Shown in pieces: positions 23,514-33,474 of a DNA stretch of 64,000 nucleotides. The translations under genes and the position numbers were made by a program. The DNA comes from Mimachlamys varia (taxonomy: Eukaryota; Mollusca; Bivalvia; Pectinida; Pectinidae). The notes beneath the pieces are model-generated. The model was given only the letters and a program-made list of their open reading frames with translations. It had not been told where the DNA came from and did no database searches. The stretch covers positions 29,238,792 to 29,302,791 of the forward strand of contig OX392532.1 in NCBI GenBank assembly GCA_947623455.1, written 5' to 3'. Each line of letters starts with the position of its first letter. Within the stretch, counting starts at the first letter, position 1.

Positions 23514-24230
23514 ATTAGCAAATGACCTCAAACTCGCACTTGTCGCTACCCAGGCCATTGAAAGTTACAATTCCTACAACTTTCTGTATTCCGTCTACTT
23601 TATTAACTCCTGATCTGCAGTAACTGTCGCAGTTAAGAATGTCAAAGTTAAAAATGTTTTTTTAGAGGATGCATGAAAAGGTATACTGATACGTCCGAAA
23701 TATGACGTAACACACACATATGCTACACCTTTAAGATTTAGTAATAGACACAGAATGCCGAAAAATGTATTAAACTGCACTATACAGCTGTTTCGTCCTC
23801 CAAGGACTCTTCAGTGATGCTAGGGGCTAAAAAGTGGAAATCCAAAATTTCTAAACAAATGTAGATGCAGAAGGGCCAGGTGCATTAGCAAAATGACCTT
23901 AAAATCGCACTTGTCGTTACCAAGATTGTTGAAATTTACAATTCCAACAACGTTCTGTATGAATCTACTCCTGATCTGCATTAACTATTATATTCGTAAT
24001 TAAGACTACCATAGTTGAAAATGTTTTCTCTAGAGGATGAATGAAAATATATAACGATATGTACAAAAGGTGACGTAACACACACATATGCTGTCCCTTT
24101 TAAAATTAGTAATAGATACAGAATGCCGAAAAAATGAATTAAACTGTATCATACAGCTGTTTTGTCCCCATATGTGGGAATCCAAAATTTCTAAACTAAT
24201 GTAGATGCGGAAGGGTCAGCAGAATGGTCA
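23514..24230 (-). repeat. Hammerhead-bearing repeat family A, tandem dimer (~370-bp unit)
   Basis: Two head-to-tail minus-strand units. CGCACTTGTCG occurs at 23535 and 23906 (offset 371), and TACAGCTG at 23783 and 24152 (offset 369). Both share CTCCTGATCTGCA, ACGTAACACACACATATGCT and GAATGCCGAAAAA blocks. The unit at lower coordinates carries an intact ribozyme (23777-23820). The other has lost the CTGANGA half (only the GGACAAAACAGCTGTATG part remains near 24151-24168). The pair lies inside the putative 5' intron of gene 2, antisense to that gene. Confidence 0.75.
23777..23820 (-). ncRNA. Type I hammerhead ribozyme, core intact
   Basis: Minus strand order: GCATCA (stem I), CTGAAGA (core C3-A9 with N7 = A), GTCC-TTGGA-GGAC (stem II, 4 bp), GAAAC, AGCTGTA (minimal stem III, then cleavage after GTA), TAGTGC (stem I). 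All invariant core positions are present. Stem I has one C-A mismatch and a G-U pair. A very short stem III is typical of the minimal hammerheads found in retrozymes and Penelope-like elements, which often act as dimers. Activity is inferred from sequence only. Confidence 0.75.
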
Positions 24231-24504
24231 GTTCAACCTTGCGGATGTGTACTGACAATTGAGTTTCTTTATTCATATATTGTATCGCTGATTACATCAT
24301 ACATGTACTCTGGTATAGCTTTTTTCTATGACGTAAATGGCTAAACATAATGCATGATATTGTAGCCATTATCCTTTTAGTTCGAATGATATACAACCAT
24401 TATTTGTAATTTCCAGAACAGTAGTTGTTTAGGAAATTGCAAATAATGGTTATATATCATGAGGATATGCTATTTGAGTAGTGGTACTTAATATACACAT
24501 TTTC

Positions 24505-24765
24505 GTAGTACACGATTTGAAATTATACAGAACTAGTTTAATTGTACTTCTAAATTAATAAATTAAAGGGGTTTTACGCACCTGACCCTTCTGCTTCTAC
24601 ATTAGTTTAGAAATTTTGGATTCCTAACTTTTGGCCCCTAGCATCACTGAAGAGTCTTAGAAGGACGAAACAGCTGTATGATGCAGTTTAATTCATTTTT
24701 TCGGCACACTGTATCTATAACTAAATTTAACAGGTGCAGCAAATGTGTGTGTTACGTGATCTATA
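24505..24765 (+). repeat. Hammerhead-bearing repeat family A, near-complete unit
   Basis: Plus-strand unit with, in order, CACGATTTGAAATTATAC, GGGGTTTTACGCAC, CTTCTGCTTCTAC, TTTTGGCCCCTAGCATCA, the ribozyme, AGTTTAATTCATTTTTTCGG, CACACTGTATCTATAAC, and GTGTGTGTTACGTGATC. It faces the 23.5-24.2 kb pair in the opposite orientation, about 275 bp away. Confidence 0.7.
24641..24684 (+). ncRNA. Type I hammerhead ribozyme, best-preserved copy
   Basis: GCATCA (24641-24646), CTGAAGA (24647-24653), GTCT-TAGAA-GGAC (stem II, with one U-G pair), GAAAC (24667-24671), AGCTGTA, then TGATGC. Stem I is perfect, GCATCA with TGATGC, 6 bp. Expected cleavage is after A24678, following the GTA triplet, with stem III only 2-3 bp (AC..GT). 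All invariant hammerhead core nucleotides match. This copy gives the family's structural consensus. Confidence 0.8.
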
Positions 24766-24808
24766 GAGATAATAGTACTAATGTGTACGAAAGTGTATTG
24801 CTGCCATT

Positions 24809-24948
24809 CGAGTTGATACCTCCAAAATTTCGACTTATTAACTCGATGTTTTGATCTTATGGCTCGGAATTTAGACTTCATAACTCGAAATTTTGTGTTT
24901 AATAACCCGAAATGTAGATTAATTAACTGGAAATTTTGAGATAATAAC
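24809..24948. repeat. Degenerate 21-22-bp tandem repeat, ~6 copies
   Basis: Successive units contain TTAACTCGATGTTTTGA, TGGCTCGGAATTTAGACT, ATAACTCGAAATTTTGTG, ATAACCCGAAATGTAGAT and TTAACTGGAAATTTTGAG. Non-coding, just upstream of the gene 2 coding exon. Confidence 0.55.
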
Positions 24949-25065
24949 GCTTTATGGTTTCGTAAGTTTAAAATTAGGTGGTATGCAATGTTCTACGATA
25001 TATGACTTAGTTAAAAAACAAATCCTTCTTTTTTCAGATAAAACGTGATTAACAGAGTCATCAAA

Positions 25066-26703
25066 ATGTCAAAATTGAGTTATTTGTCGACTCCAAACCC
25101 CAATCAACAACAATACAAGTCGGTCGTTGACGTGCTTGAAGAGAGAACTAATGCTACCCCCGATAAAGAAATATGCATACACAGATTTCCTGGAGGAGGG
25201 AGGAAGGCTCTAACGTATAGAGAACTGACACAGAAATCTACAAAAGTCGCCAAGTACCTTATATCGAAAGGAGTTTCTGTCGGAGATAATGTCGCCATTA
25301 TAGGAGCAAATACCTTGGAATGGATTATTGGTGAGTTTGCCATTTTCATCGCTGGGGCTGTGGCCGTGCATTTTCAAGCTAGTTCCGAGGTTTTCACAGA
25401 GACAGTGCGTCTTATGAATTTTGCCCAGTGCAAAGCTGCTATCCTGGATCCTCCAACTGATGCTCAGCATCTATCAGAATTTGATAAATACTTTCAGGAA
25501 AGTGAAATGCCAAGCCAGAGTTCAAGCATATCAGCAGTATTGCTACTTCAAAAACCAGCTGGTATAACGTTGCCTTATATCGGCGATGTCTTTTCGACAG
25601 ATGAGGACCACGCCTCCAAATTACCCAGAGTTCAACCGGAGAGTTCCGCAATTATCCTCCCAACATCTGGTTCGTCAGGTGTCCCAAAGCTGGCTGAATT
25701 TACGCATTTGGCAATAACAAATTCTCCATTGGCACATTTCTTCTGCACGGAAAAGGATGTTGTGTTTTCAGATAGACCATTCTCTTGGTTGGGAGGAGCA
25801 CCACTCTTTCATATTGTGGGAGGATACACTCGCATTTTCACAGACACGAAAATAATACTGGCAGAAGAGAAAATCCAGAATGTTTGGAAAATACTAAAGG
25901 AGGAAAAATGTACTGTTGCGAGCCTTTTTCCATGCGCTTTGGTAGATCTTCTACAACATCAAGAAGAAATCATGTTACTGGATTACAAACCAACATCAAT
26001 TGCAACTGGTGGCCAAATACCTGGAACTCACTTGAGTGCGGTTCGTGGAAAGTTCTGTGAAGACATATATAGTGTGTATGGTTCAACAGAAACAGGAATC
26101 GCATCCAAGGTATCATTGACGGCGGAGACTGAGGTAGGAGATGCTGGAGAAATAGTACCTGGGTTTGAAGTCAAAGTCATTGGAGACGAAGACCAAACAT
26201 TAGTCCGTGGTGAAATTGGTGGCATTGTACTAAGATCTCCCTGGATACTAAAGAAGTATCAAAACTCCCCTGAATTGAACAGGTCTTATTTCAGTGATGG
26301 AGGCTGGTTCCGCACCGGAGATATTGGTTTAATTACCGAAGACGGCAAGTTTTTTATCAAGGGAAAGGCCGAAGACGTAGTAAAGAGGGGAACGAGAAAG
26401 ATCCTATACAGGATGGTGGAAACAGAAATATGCAGTTTCACTGGGGTTAAAGAGGCAATCATTGTCGTTATCCCAGACCCACGTCTTCTAGAGGAGATCT
26501 GCGCATGTGTCATCTTAGAAGACGATACTACTGTTACAAAAAAGGAGTTGCAAAAAATGTGCTGGGATAAGTTAGGTGATAATATTTTGGGGAGCTCTCC
26601 AACCTATTATCTTGTCTTCCAATCGTTTCCTCGTCTACAAAATGGGAAACCCGATAGAATCAACATCAAGGTACAAGCCATGGACAAGCTGAACCTCTCT
26701 TAA
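25066..26703 (+). CDS. Acyl-CoA synthetase-like protein (AMP-binding, ANL superfamily), gene 2
   Basis: 545-residue adenylate-forming enzyme, expected to convert a carboxylic acid to its acyl-AMP and then acyl-CoA. Start is the ATG at 25066, 28 nt after an acceptor (TTTTTTCAG ending at 25037). Motifs are closer to consensus than in gene 1: P-loop TSGSSGVPK (200-208), A4 APLFH with His249, A5 YGSTE (338-342), GWFRTGD, KGKAEDVVKRG, and the C-terminal NGKPDR lysine. One extra residue lies after the P-loop region (HFFCTEKD). Compared with gene 1 the last ~300 nt are nearly identical by eye, while the middle third is clearly diverged. The coding region is one exon. No targeting signal is obvious. 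This copy is the better candidate for a working enzyme; ACSF2-like or medium/long-chain ligase are possible subgroups but are not decided here. Confidence 0.88.
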   Translation: MSKLSYLSTPNPNQQQYKSVVDVLEERTNATPDKEICIHRFPGGGRKALTYRELTQKSTKVAKYLISKGVSVGDNVAIIGANTLEWIIGEFAIFIAGAVAVHFQASSEVFTETVRLMNFAQCKAAILDPPTDAQHLSEFDKYFQESEMPSQSSSISAVLLLQKPAGITLPYIGDVFSTDEDHASKLPRVQPESSAIILPTSGSSGVPKLAEFTHLAITNSPLAHFFCTEKDVVFSDRPFSWLGGAPLFHIVGGYTRIFTDTKIILAEEKIQNVWKILKEEKCTVASLFPCALVDLLQHQEEIMLLDYKPTSIATGGQIPGTHLSAVRGKFCEDIYSVYGSTETGIASKVSLTAETEVGDAGEIVPGFEVKVIGDEDQTLVRGEIGGIVLRSPWILKKYQNSPELNRSYFSDGGWFRTGDIGLITEDGKFFIKGKAEDVVKRGTRKILYRMVETEICSFTGVKEAIIVVIPDPRLLEEICACVILEDDTTVTKKELQKMCWDKLGDNILGSSPTYYLVFQSFPRLQNGKPDRINIKVQAMDKLNLS

Positions 26704-27103
26704 CAGCATATTATTAACAAAACTTTTACCATTTTGAGATGGCAATATCTGCTGACAATGAATGAGTGGAAATTGGAGGGTTTTCATTTAAAGAACATTT
26801 AATCAGACTTTCAAACAAAAATATGAGGGTAAAACGTTTGTAAAACATCTTTCTCTCAAAACGTTAGATTTTGAGCTTTTTACTTTTTTCAAAGATAAAC
26901 AATTGAAATACTATCGTACATTTGGAATATTGCATTGTATTCTGATTTAATTCACAAAAAAAAAAAAAAAGATTGATCCAGTTCAACATTCTTTTGATGA
27001 TTAACTACAAATTCAATCAAATGGATTGCATTTCCTTTGAAAATTATGTTGTTTTAGGAAAGATCATATAACATTTTGATTTTGTCGTAATGAGTTTAAA
27101 TCC
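26704..27103. other. 3' flank of gene 2
   Basis: AT-rich. The sequence just after the stop (ACAGCATAT.ATTAA) is still shared with gene 1. No canonical AATAAA is obvious close to the stop. An A15 run starts near 26956. Confidence 0.4.
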
Positions 27104-27562
27104 GTGTTTTATCAACCAGTGCTCGTAATAACTAGAATGACTTCCCATTTAATTTGTTTCAGTCGTGATGAAAAATATTTAAATGTCCTGATTTTGTTAA
27201 CAGAGTTGAAATCCATCATGTGTCAACATTCTTTGAATGTATGAGATATTGCCTATATGTAGTACCTGTTCTTTTACATAGGCTACTTTTCTATCTCGTT
27301 CTCTACTTACACTTTGACCTATATGGACATATTGTGTTTTATCAACCAGTGCTCGTAGTAATTAGAATGACTTCCCATTTAATTTGTTTCAGTCGTGATG
27401 AAAAATATTTGAATGTCCTGATTTTGTTAACAGTGTTGTAATCCATTATGTGTCAACCTTTATTGAATATATAAGGTAATGCCTATATGCAGTACTTACT
27501 CCTTTACATAGGCTACTTTCCTACCTCGTTCTCTACTTACACTTTGACCAATATGGACACTT
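27104..27562 (+). repeat. Two-copy tandem duplication, 230-bp period
   Basis: GTGTTTTATCAACCAGTGCT occurs at 27104 and again at 27334. The copies remain alike over their length (ACTTCCCATTTAATTTG, GTCCTGATTTTGTTAACAG, ACATAGGCTACTTT, CTACTTACACTTTGACC). Non-coding. Confidence 0.8.
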
Positions 27563-27574
27563 TACTACTATAAA

Positions 27575-27765
27575 ACATAGAAAATACCGAAACGACAACA
27601 AACCACAATCCGAACACGAAATCGATTAAACTAGGGGCAAAATGCGAAAAAAGGAAAGATCTACACGGAGACCCTTGTATAAGTACAAGAGAATTAGACC
27701 CGGAAGAGTAAGTGTCTTCTGCTTCATCGCCGACACCTGCCATGTAAATCTCGGTCACATCAAAG
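27575..27765 (-). repeat. Dispersed repeat family B
   Basis: Minus strand reads GATTTACATGGCAGGTGTCG, GATGAAGCAGAAGACAC, TTACTCTTCCGG, TTCTCTTGTACTTATAC, GGGTCTCCGTGTAGATC, CTAGTTTAATCGATTTCG. It faces the plus-strand copy at 28.07 kb, about 300 bp away. Confidence 0.6.
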
Positions 27766-27839
27766 TAAGCAACAAAGCTATACGTTTAACGTGACTATTT
27801 CAATTTTCAAATCGTGAATCATCCCTTTCTTGATAGTCA

Positions 27840-28225
27840 CCTGCTTGTTTTTCCAACGCTGACAAACAAACATCCTACATGGGTATTTGGAAGATGCAGG
27901 TTGATTGGAACTTTTAGCAAGATGTATGGTTACCATCTCATTTGGAAATAGTTTGTATTATTGCGTGATATGAAAATGGACATTTTGAGTATGCTCATTA
28001 GTGTGCTTACTTATGATTGAGAATGATAACTCGGTTTTCACATTTAGGACCTGACGTTTGCTTGAATTAGAGTCGATGAGGCAGAAGACGCTTACTCTTC
28101 GGAACACCTATCCTTTTTCTCTTGTTCTTTTTTAAGAGTCTTCGCGTTAGTCTTTCCTTTGTTCGTATTTCGACCCTGCTTTGATCGATTTTGATTTCGG
28201 ATTATCGGTATTCCATGATTTTTTT
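27840..28225 (+). repeat. Dispersed repeat family B, longer copy
   Basis: Extends upstream of the GATGAGGCAGAAGACGC block through GCTGACAAACAAAC, GAAATAGT.TGTAT.ATT and GTGATATGAA blocks that are also found before the 54.9-kb copy, so the element is at least 380 bp long. Non-coding. Confidence 0.55.
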
Positions 28226-28895
28226 TTTGTACAATTTGTAATAACATTAGATTAGACACTGACTATTTCAATAAATGTTATTATCCATATTAAGCGCTGG
28301 TACTTATGAAATGGATGACATCACAATAGAAGTTAATGCCGTCATAATAGCAAATGTTCTTTAAATGACCAATATACGTAACTTTCGGCGAAAATCAAGC
28401 CAAAATAACTTTGTATATTTTATAGATTTAGTTAAGCAACATTCAAGACGAGTTATTATGCGGTTACCGGTACAGCAGCAGTTAAAACTCGGTATTTTTA
28501 AACTCGCATCCGTTCTGAACTGTCTTCTAACTTCAGCTTGTTGTTTAAGTGAGTCCCACCTGAATTATTTTCAATTATTTGGATTTTTCTCTCAAGAGTG
28601 TCTTGATGATAAGGATACAAAGACAGTGTTAATACATGTATATATTTCCATCAGTAACTTCAAAATACGCAAGTAATTTACCTTTTGTGATTCTCTATCA
28701 TTTCTTAGATATTATTACATGTGTATGTACACTGATTAAAATATTCTGAATTATTATATCTCCTTTTTATTAGATGTTTTAAATGTATCCATTGGAGAAA
28801 AACTGGTTACCTGACATTTCGAAATTTTGATATACATGAAATTTTGCCTATGACAAGAAAGCGGGTAATAGCCTTAGTTACGTCATCAATACACC
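28226..28895. other. No gene recognised
   Basis: Contains a 103-codon open frame (28365-28676) with no family motif, no splice context and AT-driven composition. Not called as a gene. Confidence 0.4.
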
Positions 28896-28935
28896 CCACC
28901 CCCCCCCCCCCCCCCCCCTCTCTTCCCTCTCTATG
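28895..28935 (+). repeat. Poly-C tract and pyrimidine run
   Basis: Twenty consecutive Cs at 28899-28918, followed by TCTCTTCCCTCTCT. The G-rich complement could form quadruplex-type structures. Such runs are also prone to assembly error. Confidence 0.7.
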
Positions 28936-29094
28936 AGAAACTCACTTTTTTGGCCGTAGGCATCCAGATGAAAAAAGTCTCATGTTGTATTAAGTTAATA
29001 CGATTATTATGATACATAATACACAAGCAATTATAAAATTAAAAGTGTCAGACATGTTTGAGCACCGTCGCTTGCCGTTCTTATGTTTGTCGCC

Positions 29095-30520
29095 AATGTT
29101 TTGGCGATGTCGTGGCGATGTTCAAGCGACGTCCTGGGGCTGTCCTGGCGATATCCTAACGGTATCCTTGTGATATCCTGACGTTGTCCCGGTGATATCT
29201 TTGTGATATCCTGCAATGTCCTGCCGGTATCATTGCAATATCCTAACGATATCACTGTGATCCTGACGGTTTCATGACGTTTTCCTCGCGATATCCTTGT
29301 GCTATCCTGACGATATCCTGACGGTATCCTTGTGATCTCCTTGTGGTATCCTGTCACTGTCCTTTCGATATCCGTATGTTATCCTGAAGATATCCTGACG
29401 GTTGTCTTGTGATATCCTGACGGTATACTAGAGATATCCTATCGATTTTCTGACGATATCCTGGCGATATCCTGAAGGTATCCTTGTGATATCCTGACGG
29501 TATGCTTGTGATGTTCTGACAATATCTTTGCGATATCCTGACGATATCCTGGCGATGTCCTGGAGATATCCTGATGACGTCCCGATAGTATCCTTGCAAT
29601 ATCCTGACGATGTCCTGATGGTATTCTTGTGATATCCTGACATTGTCCTTGCGATATCCTTGTGATATCCTGACGGTATCCTTGTGATATCCTGCAATGT
29701 CCTGCCGTAATTTTGCAATATCCTTACGATATTCTTGCGATATTCTATCGATGTCCTGACGGTTTCCTGATGTTGTCCCCGCGATATCCTTGTGCTATCC
29801 TGACGATATCCTGAAGGTATCCTTGGGATATCTTGACGATATGTTTGTGATATCCTGACGATTTCCTGACGATGTCCTGGCGATATCCTGACGATATCCT
29901 GGCGGTAGTCGTGTGATATCCTGATGATGTCCTGACGTTAGTCTTGTGATATCCTGTCGGTATCCTGGCGATATCCTATCGATGCCCTAGCGATATCCTG
30001 ACGATATCCTAAAGGTATCTTTGTGCTATCCTGCCGGTATGCTTGTGATGTTCTAACAATATCTTTGTGATATCCTGACGATGTCCTGTCGATATACTGG
30101 CAATATCCTATCGATGTCCCGACGGTATTCTTGCGATATCCTGAAGATGTCCTGACGATATTCTTGCGATATCCCGACGATGTCCTGACGGTATCCTGGC
30201 GATATCCTGACGATGTCCTTACGGTATCCTGGCGATATCCTGACGTTGTCCTTGCGATATCCTGACGATGTCCGGTCGATACCTGGCGATATCCTGACGA
30301 TGTCCTGACAGTATCCTGGCGATATCCTGACGATGTCCTTACGGTATCCGTGCGATATTATGACGATGTCCTGACGGTATCCTGGCGATATCCTGACGAT
30401 GTCCTGACGGTATCCTTGCGATATCCTGACGTTGTCCTTGCGATATCCTAACGATGTCCTGTCGATATCCTTGTGATATCCTGACGTTGTCCTTGCTATG
30501 TCAAGACGATGTTCTGCCGT
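29095..30520 (-). repeat. 11-bp minisatellite, ~130 copies
   Basis: Degenerate tandem array of an 11-bp unit, CGATATCCTGA, with frequent variants CGATGTCCTGA, CGGTATCCTTG and CGTTGTCCTTG. Three-unit (33-bp) higher-order repeats are common, especially 30150-30460. The palindrome GATATC recurs. The minus strand stays open over long stretches (for example 30562-30053), giving an 11-residue peptide repeat such as YRQDIVRISPG, a by-product of a period divisible into 33. No gene is called. Confidence 0.9.
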
Positions 30521-30529
30521 TCTTGGTGA

Positions 30530-31245
30530 TGTACTACCGTCACGTCGCCTCAATGGCATCAATCTCCGGAAATCGATTGTGCTCCGGTATCACTCTAGCG
30601 AGCCGAATTGGAATGTTCTAGCAGGGCTTACATATGGAACTGAGAGTGGGTAATACGGGCATGAACGAGGTGGTCGTGTATTTGTATATATCAGTGCATT
30701 CGATAACAATGGAATGAATAGCTGTTATTCAACTATTTCATAAAATAACTAAATAATGATAAAACACCATAACACACATTAAATTTCTTTGTTATAAACA
30801 TTTCTCGTTTTTGGGTAGATCTAGATAGAACACGGATACGGCGACCTACACAAGCGAATACAGGCGTTATTTAAAAACAACATAGAACCGCATATACAGC
30901 TTATTAAGGTTTAACAAGTCCTTTAAAACATGCAATAGTCACCCTAAATTTCAATCCCCTGATTAGTTATATTCAAGTAATCTTCAGAATATATGTAATT
31001 TGGATATATTGGACTTGTATATACGCTAAGTAAAATCTACAACACTTGGTTAACGTAGTCAATAACAAGGCATTAAGGCTAATGTCTTATATAAATTGTA
31101 AAAGGCCTGATTAAATTTAGCTTCCCGAATTTATAGTCTGCACATGTAAACCTATCCAGCGAATTAACTGAATTCTTCCTGCGCAATGACATATTATTTC
31201 AAGATTATTTATAAATCTACGTCATGCGAAACATGATTTCTCTTC
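30530..31245. other. No gene recognised
   Basis: Intergenic AT-rich sequence between the 11-bp array and a duplicated segment. Confidence 0.4.
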
Positions 31246-31247
31246 AA

Positions 31248-31385
31248 CTGGACGTTGTTTAGGTTGTTGGGAAAATGTACAAAAATCATAATAAAACGCC
31301 CTAGAAACACGCGACTAGAGGTAACCGAACAGGTAACATTTCCACAACACCTGATACAAAAGTATGTGACTTGTGTCATACCCAC
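31248..31385 (+). repeat. Segment duplicated at 33.15 kb
   Basis: Shares GTTGTTTAGG, GGAAAATGTACAAA, CCCTAGAAACACG, ACAGGTAA, AACA.TGCCTGATACAAA.GTATGTGACT-type blocks with 33153-33281. The two copies are in the same orientation 1.9 kb apart, so this is an old duplication or two copies of an unnamed dispersed repeat. Confidence 0.6.
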
Positions 31386-31389
31386 AACA

Positions 31390-32170
31390 CCTGATGCAAA
31401 CTTCTATGGCTTGTGTCGTCGTAATCTTTTTACTCGTTGTTGCAAGTCTGTAACAGTGGTAATAGATATATCAATGTCTCGGCGAAGGGTCTCATGCTGG
31501 GGCTATGTTATAGTATTCTGACCTCGAGTGAGGTAAGACAATATACCCTTGACGAAAATATCAGTATGAATAAGTTAGTGTCTTACCAGAGTGACAGGGG
31601 TCTTATATATATATATATATTTGTGTATCAAATTTAAAATCCACAAGCCTTCTCTTAAACGATATTTCGATATAAGGAAAGAAGAAAATCACTAATTTTC
31701 CCCGGCACATTTCACCGCAGTCCGATCGGTGTTGGCTGCAGTGGAAGGTGACAGTACAGTGTATTCCTCTTCATATCATGTTGCTTTTATCAGACAAAAA
31801 GTGATATAAACAGGAATGTGACATTAAGTGAAACATATTTTTTCCTATAAATCTAAAGCATTTCAAATTTTCACAACTAAAAGTAAGCTATTCGAAGTAT
31901 ATATGTTTTAATCTATAGATAGTTTTTTTTCCTTAATTTTTGTTTTTGTTTTTGTTTTTTGGTTTTTCTCTCTTAAACCAATGGAAATAACATAATATCC
32001 TGGATATTTTGTGTGATTGGTTAAAAAAATACAATTTTAAGAGGAATTAACCTCAAAATACATAACATTTACCATGTAAAATTACAAAAATTACAATAAT
32101 ATTTGGGAAAAGCATGAAATAAAGAGGAATATGATATTAACAGGAGTAATATTAAGTGGAATTCACTTTC
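31390..32170. other. No gene recognised
   Basis: AT-rich, with an (AT)n run near 31602-31620 and a TTTTTG-type tract near 31935-31965. Confidence 0.45.
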
Positions 32171-32174
32171 ATTG

Positions 32175-32266
32175 GCGTATGAAAACAAGTTTGTTTGCAA
32201 ATTGTATGAATCCGTGTAGCGGATTCTTACAAAAGATCGCAAGCAAATTTCTTTTCATAACCCTAT
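32175..32266. mobile_element. Imperfect foldback repeat
   Basis: Inverted arms around TGTAG: GGCGTATGAAAACAAG ... GTATGAATCCG against CGGATTCTTACAA ... CTTTTCATAACC. A further related block (ACGGATTC...GAATCCATACG) follows near 32364-32390. Confidence 0.5.
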
Positions 32267-32621
32267 GAAACTAAAAAATAATTGACATCAACGCTTATAA
32301 TTAAATTTTGTAACTTATTTTCATATTTAAAACATGTTTATGTACAATTTGACTGATCTTACAACGGATTCTTTTTTTACGAATCCATACGCAACGTCAA
32401 TTGCCGTATTTTGACGTCACCTTGTTTCAGCCATTTTCGGATTTTTTTTCATAGAGGTATGAAAAGAAAATCTCACACAATCAAAAAGCCGCATTCTGCA
32501 TACAATCAATGGAAAATTAATTATAAGTAAAACAAAACATATATAGTATATATGTACAAAAAAATATCAGAGTATGGCTCTAAACATCGAGTTAAAAGTA
32601 AACATCATCACAGTCTTAGTG

Positions 32622-32862
32622 GTGGTCGGGTGGTGCAGTGGATAGCGCACTTGCCTTTCACCAAGGCGGCCGGGGTTCGATTCCCCGACCGGACGTGAAA
32701 AGGTATGGGGTCACCTGTCCGACCACGTGGGTTTTCTCCGGGTACTCCAGTTTCCTCCCATAATAAGACTCCTCGCGCGCTTACCTCCGGGCCAACAAGA
32801 GTGATTTATATAAGTTGGATAAATTGTTTCATAATTGTTGTAAAATAAATAAAATTCATATA
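32622..32862 (+). repeat. tRNA-derived SINE
   Basis: tRNA-like head: A box TGGTGCAGTGGATAGCGC, D-stem GTGC/GCGC, T-arm CGGGGTTCGATTCCCCG with a perfect 5-bp stem and classic B box, and a GTCGGGT/ACCGGAC acceptor with one mismatch. It continues directly into a SINE body (GTGGGTTTTCTCCGGGTACT, AGTTTCCTCCCA) and ends near AATAAATAAAATTCATATAT. The body shares its CCGGGTACTCC block with the minus-strand SINEs at 21.0 and 33.5 kb. Confidence 0.8.
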
Positions 32863-33152
32863 TACAGCCTTGGTGATTTGAAACTTAAGTAATTTTAAAT
32901 TATAAATTAATAACGGATGCATACATGTCATACACGTATTATAAAAGGATATGATTAAAAAGCACTACCAGAGTTAAATATACATGCAATGCTGATATAG
33001 CAAAAGAATAAACATTGACAGAATATACACTTACATAATATGTATTTTAAAAGTGAGTGGAAATAAAGTCATTTTATATGATATAGTGTATAAAATAATA
33101 CCATACAACGTTAAAAGGATGTAGAAGGACATATCGGTCTTAAAAGTAGATG

Positions 33153-33281
33153 GAAGTTGTTTAGGAAAATGTACAAAGATCATAGTAAATAGCCCTAGAA
33201 ACACGTGACTACAGGTAACAGAACAGGTAATATCCTATGGAGATATTTCAACAATGCCTGATACAAATGTATGTGACTAGT
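33153..33281 (+). repeat. Second copy of the 31.25-kb segment
   Basis: See the blocks described for the first copy. This one carries an extra TCCTATGGAGATA insertion near 33233. Confidence 0.6.
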
Positions 33282-33474
33282 GTCATTAGTAACTAATACT
33301 TAAGGCAATCTTCTTCAGTCAAATACGCTCATCCCCAACTATGGTCAACTGCGTGAGTGAGCATAATATGTTACTACTGCTTAAGTCTCCCCGTTCTAAT
33401 ACATAGTATTACTGGCTTATTAGCATTAAAGTTAATGTTATAATTGGTTTAATTTAATTTATTTTACGTCCTAA

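Noticed and set aside
28365..28676. 103-codon ORF
   Set aside because: No motif, and isolated in AT-rich DNA. Treated as chance.
29031..30562. Minus-strand ORFs with YRQDIVRISPG-type repeats
   Set aside because: They arise from the 11-bp minisatellite; three units equal 33 bp, so the frame stays open. No independent sign of a gene.
32622..32700. Free-standing tRNA gene
   Set aside because: The fold is better than at 8.48 kb, but the anticodon arm is irregular and the sequence runs directly into a SINE body shared with other copies.
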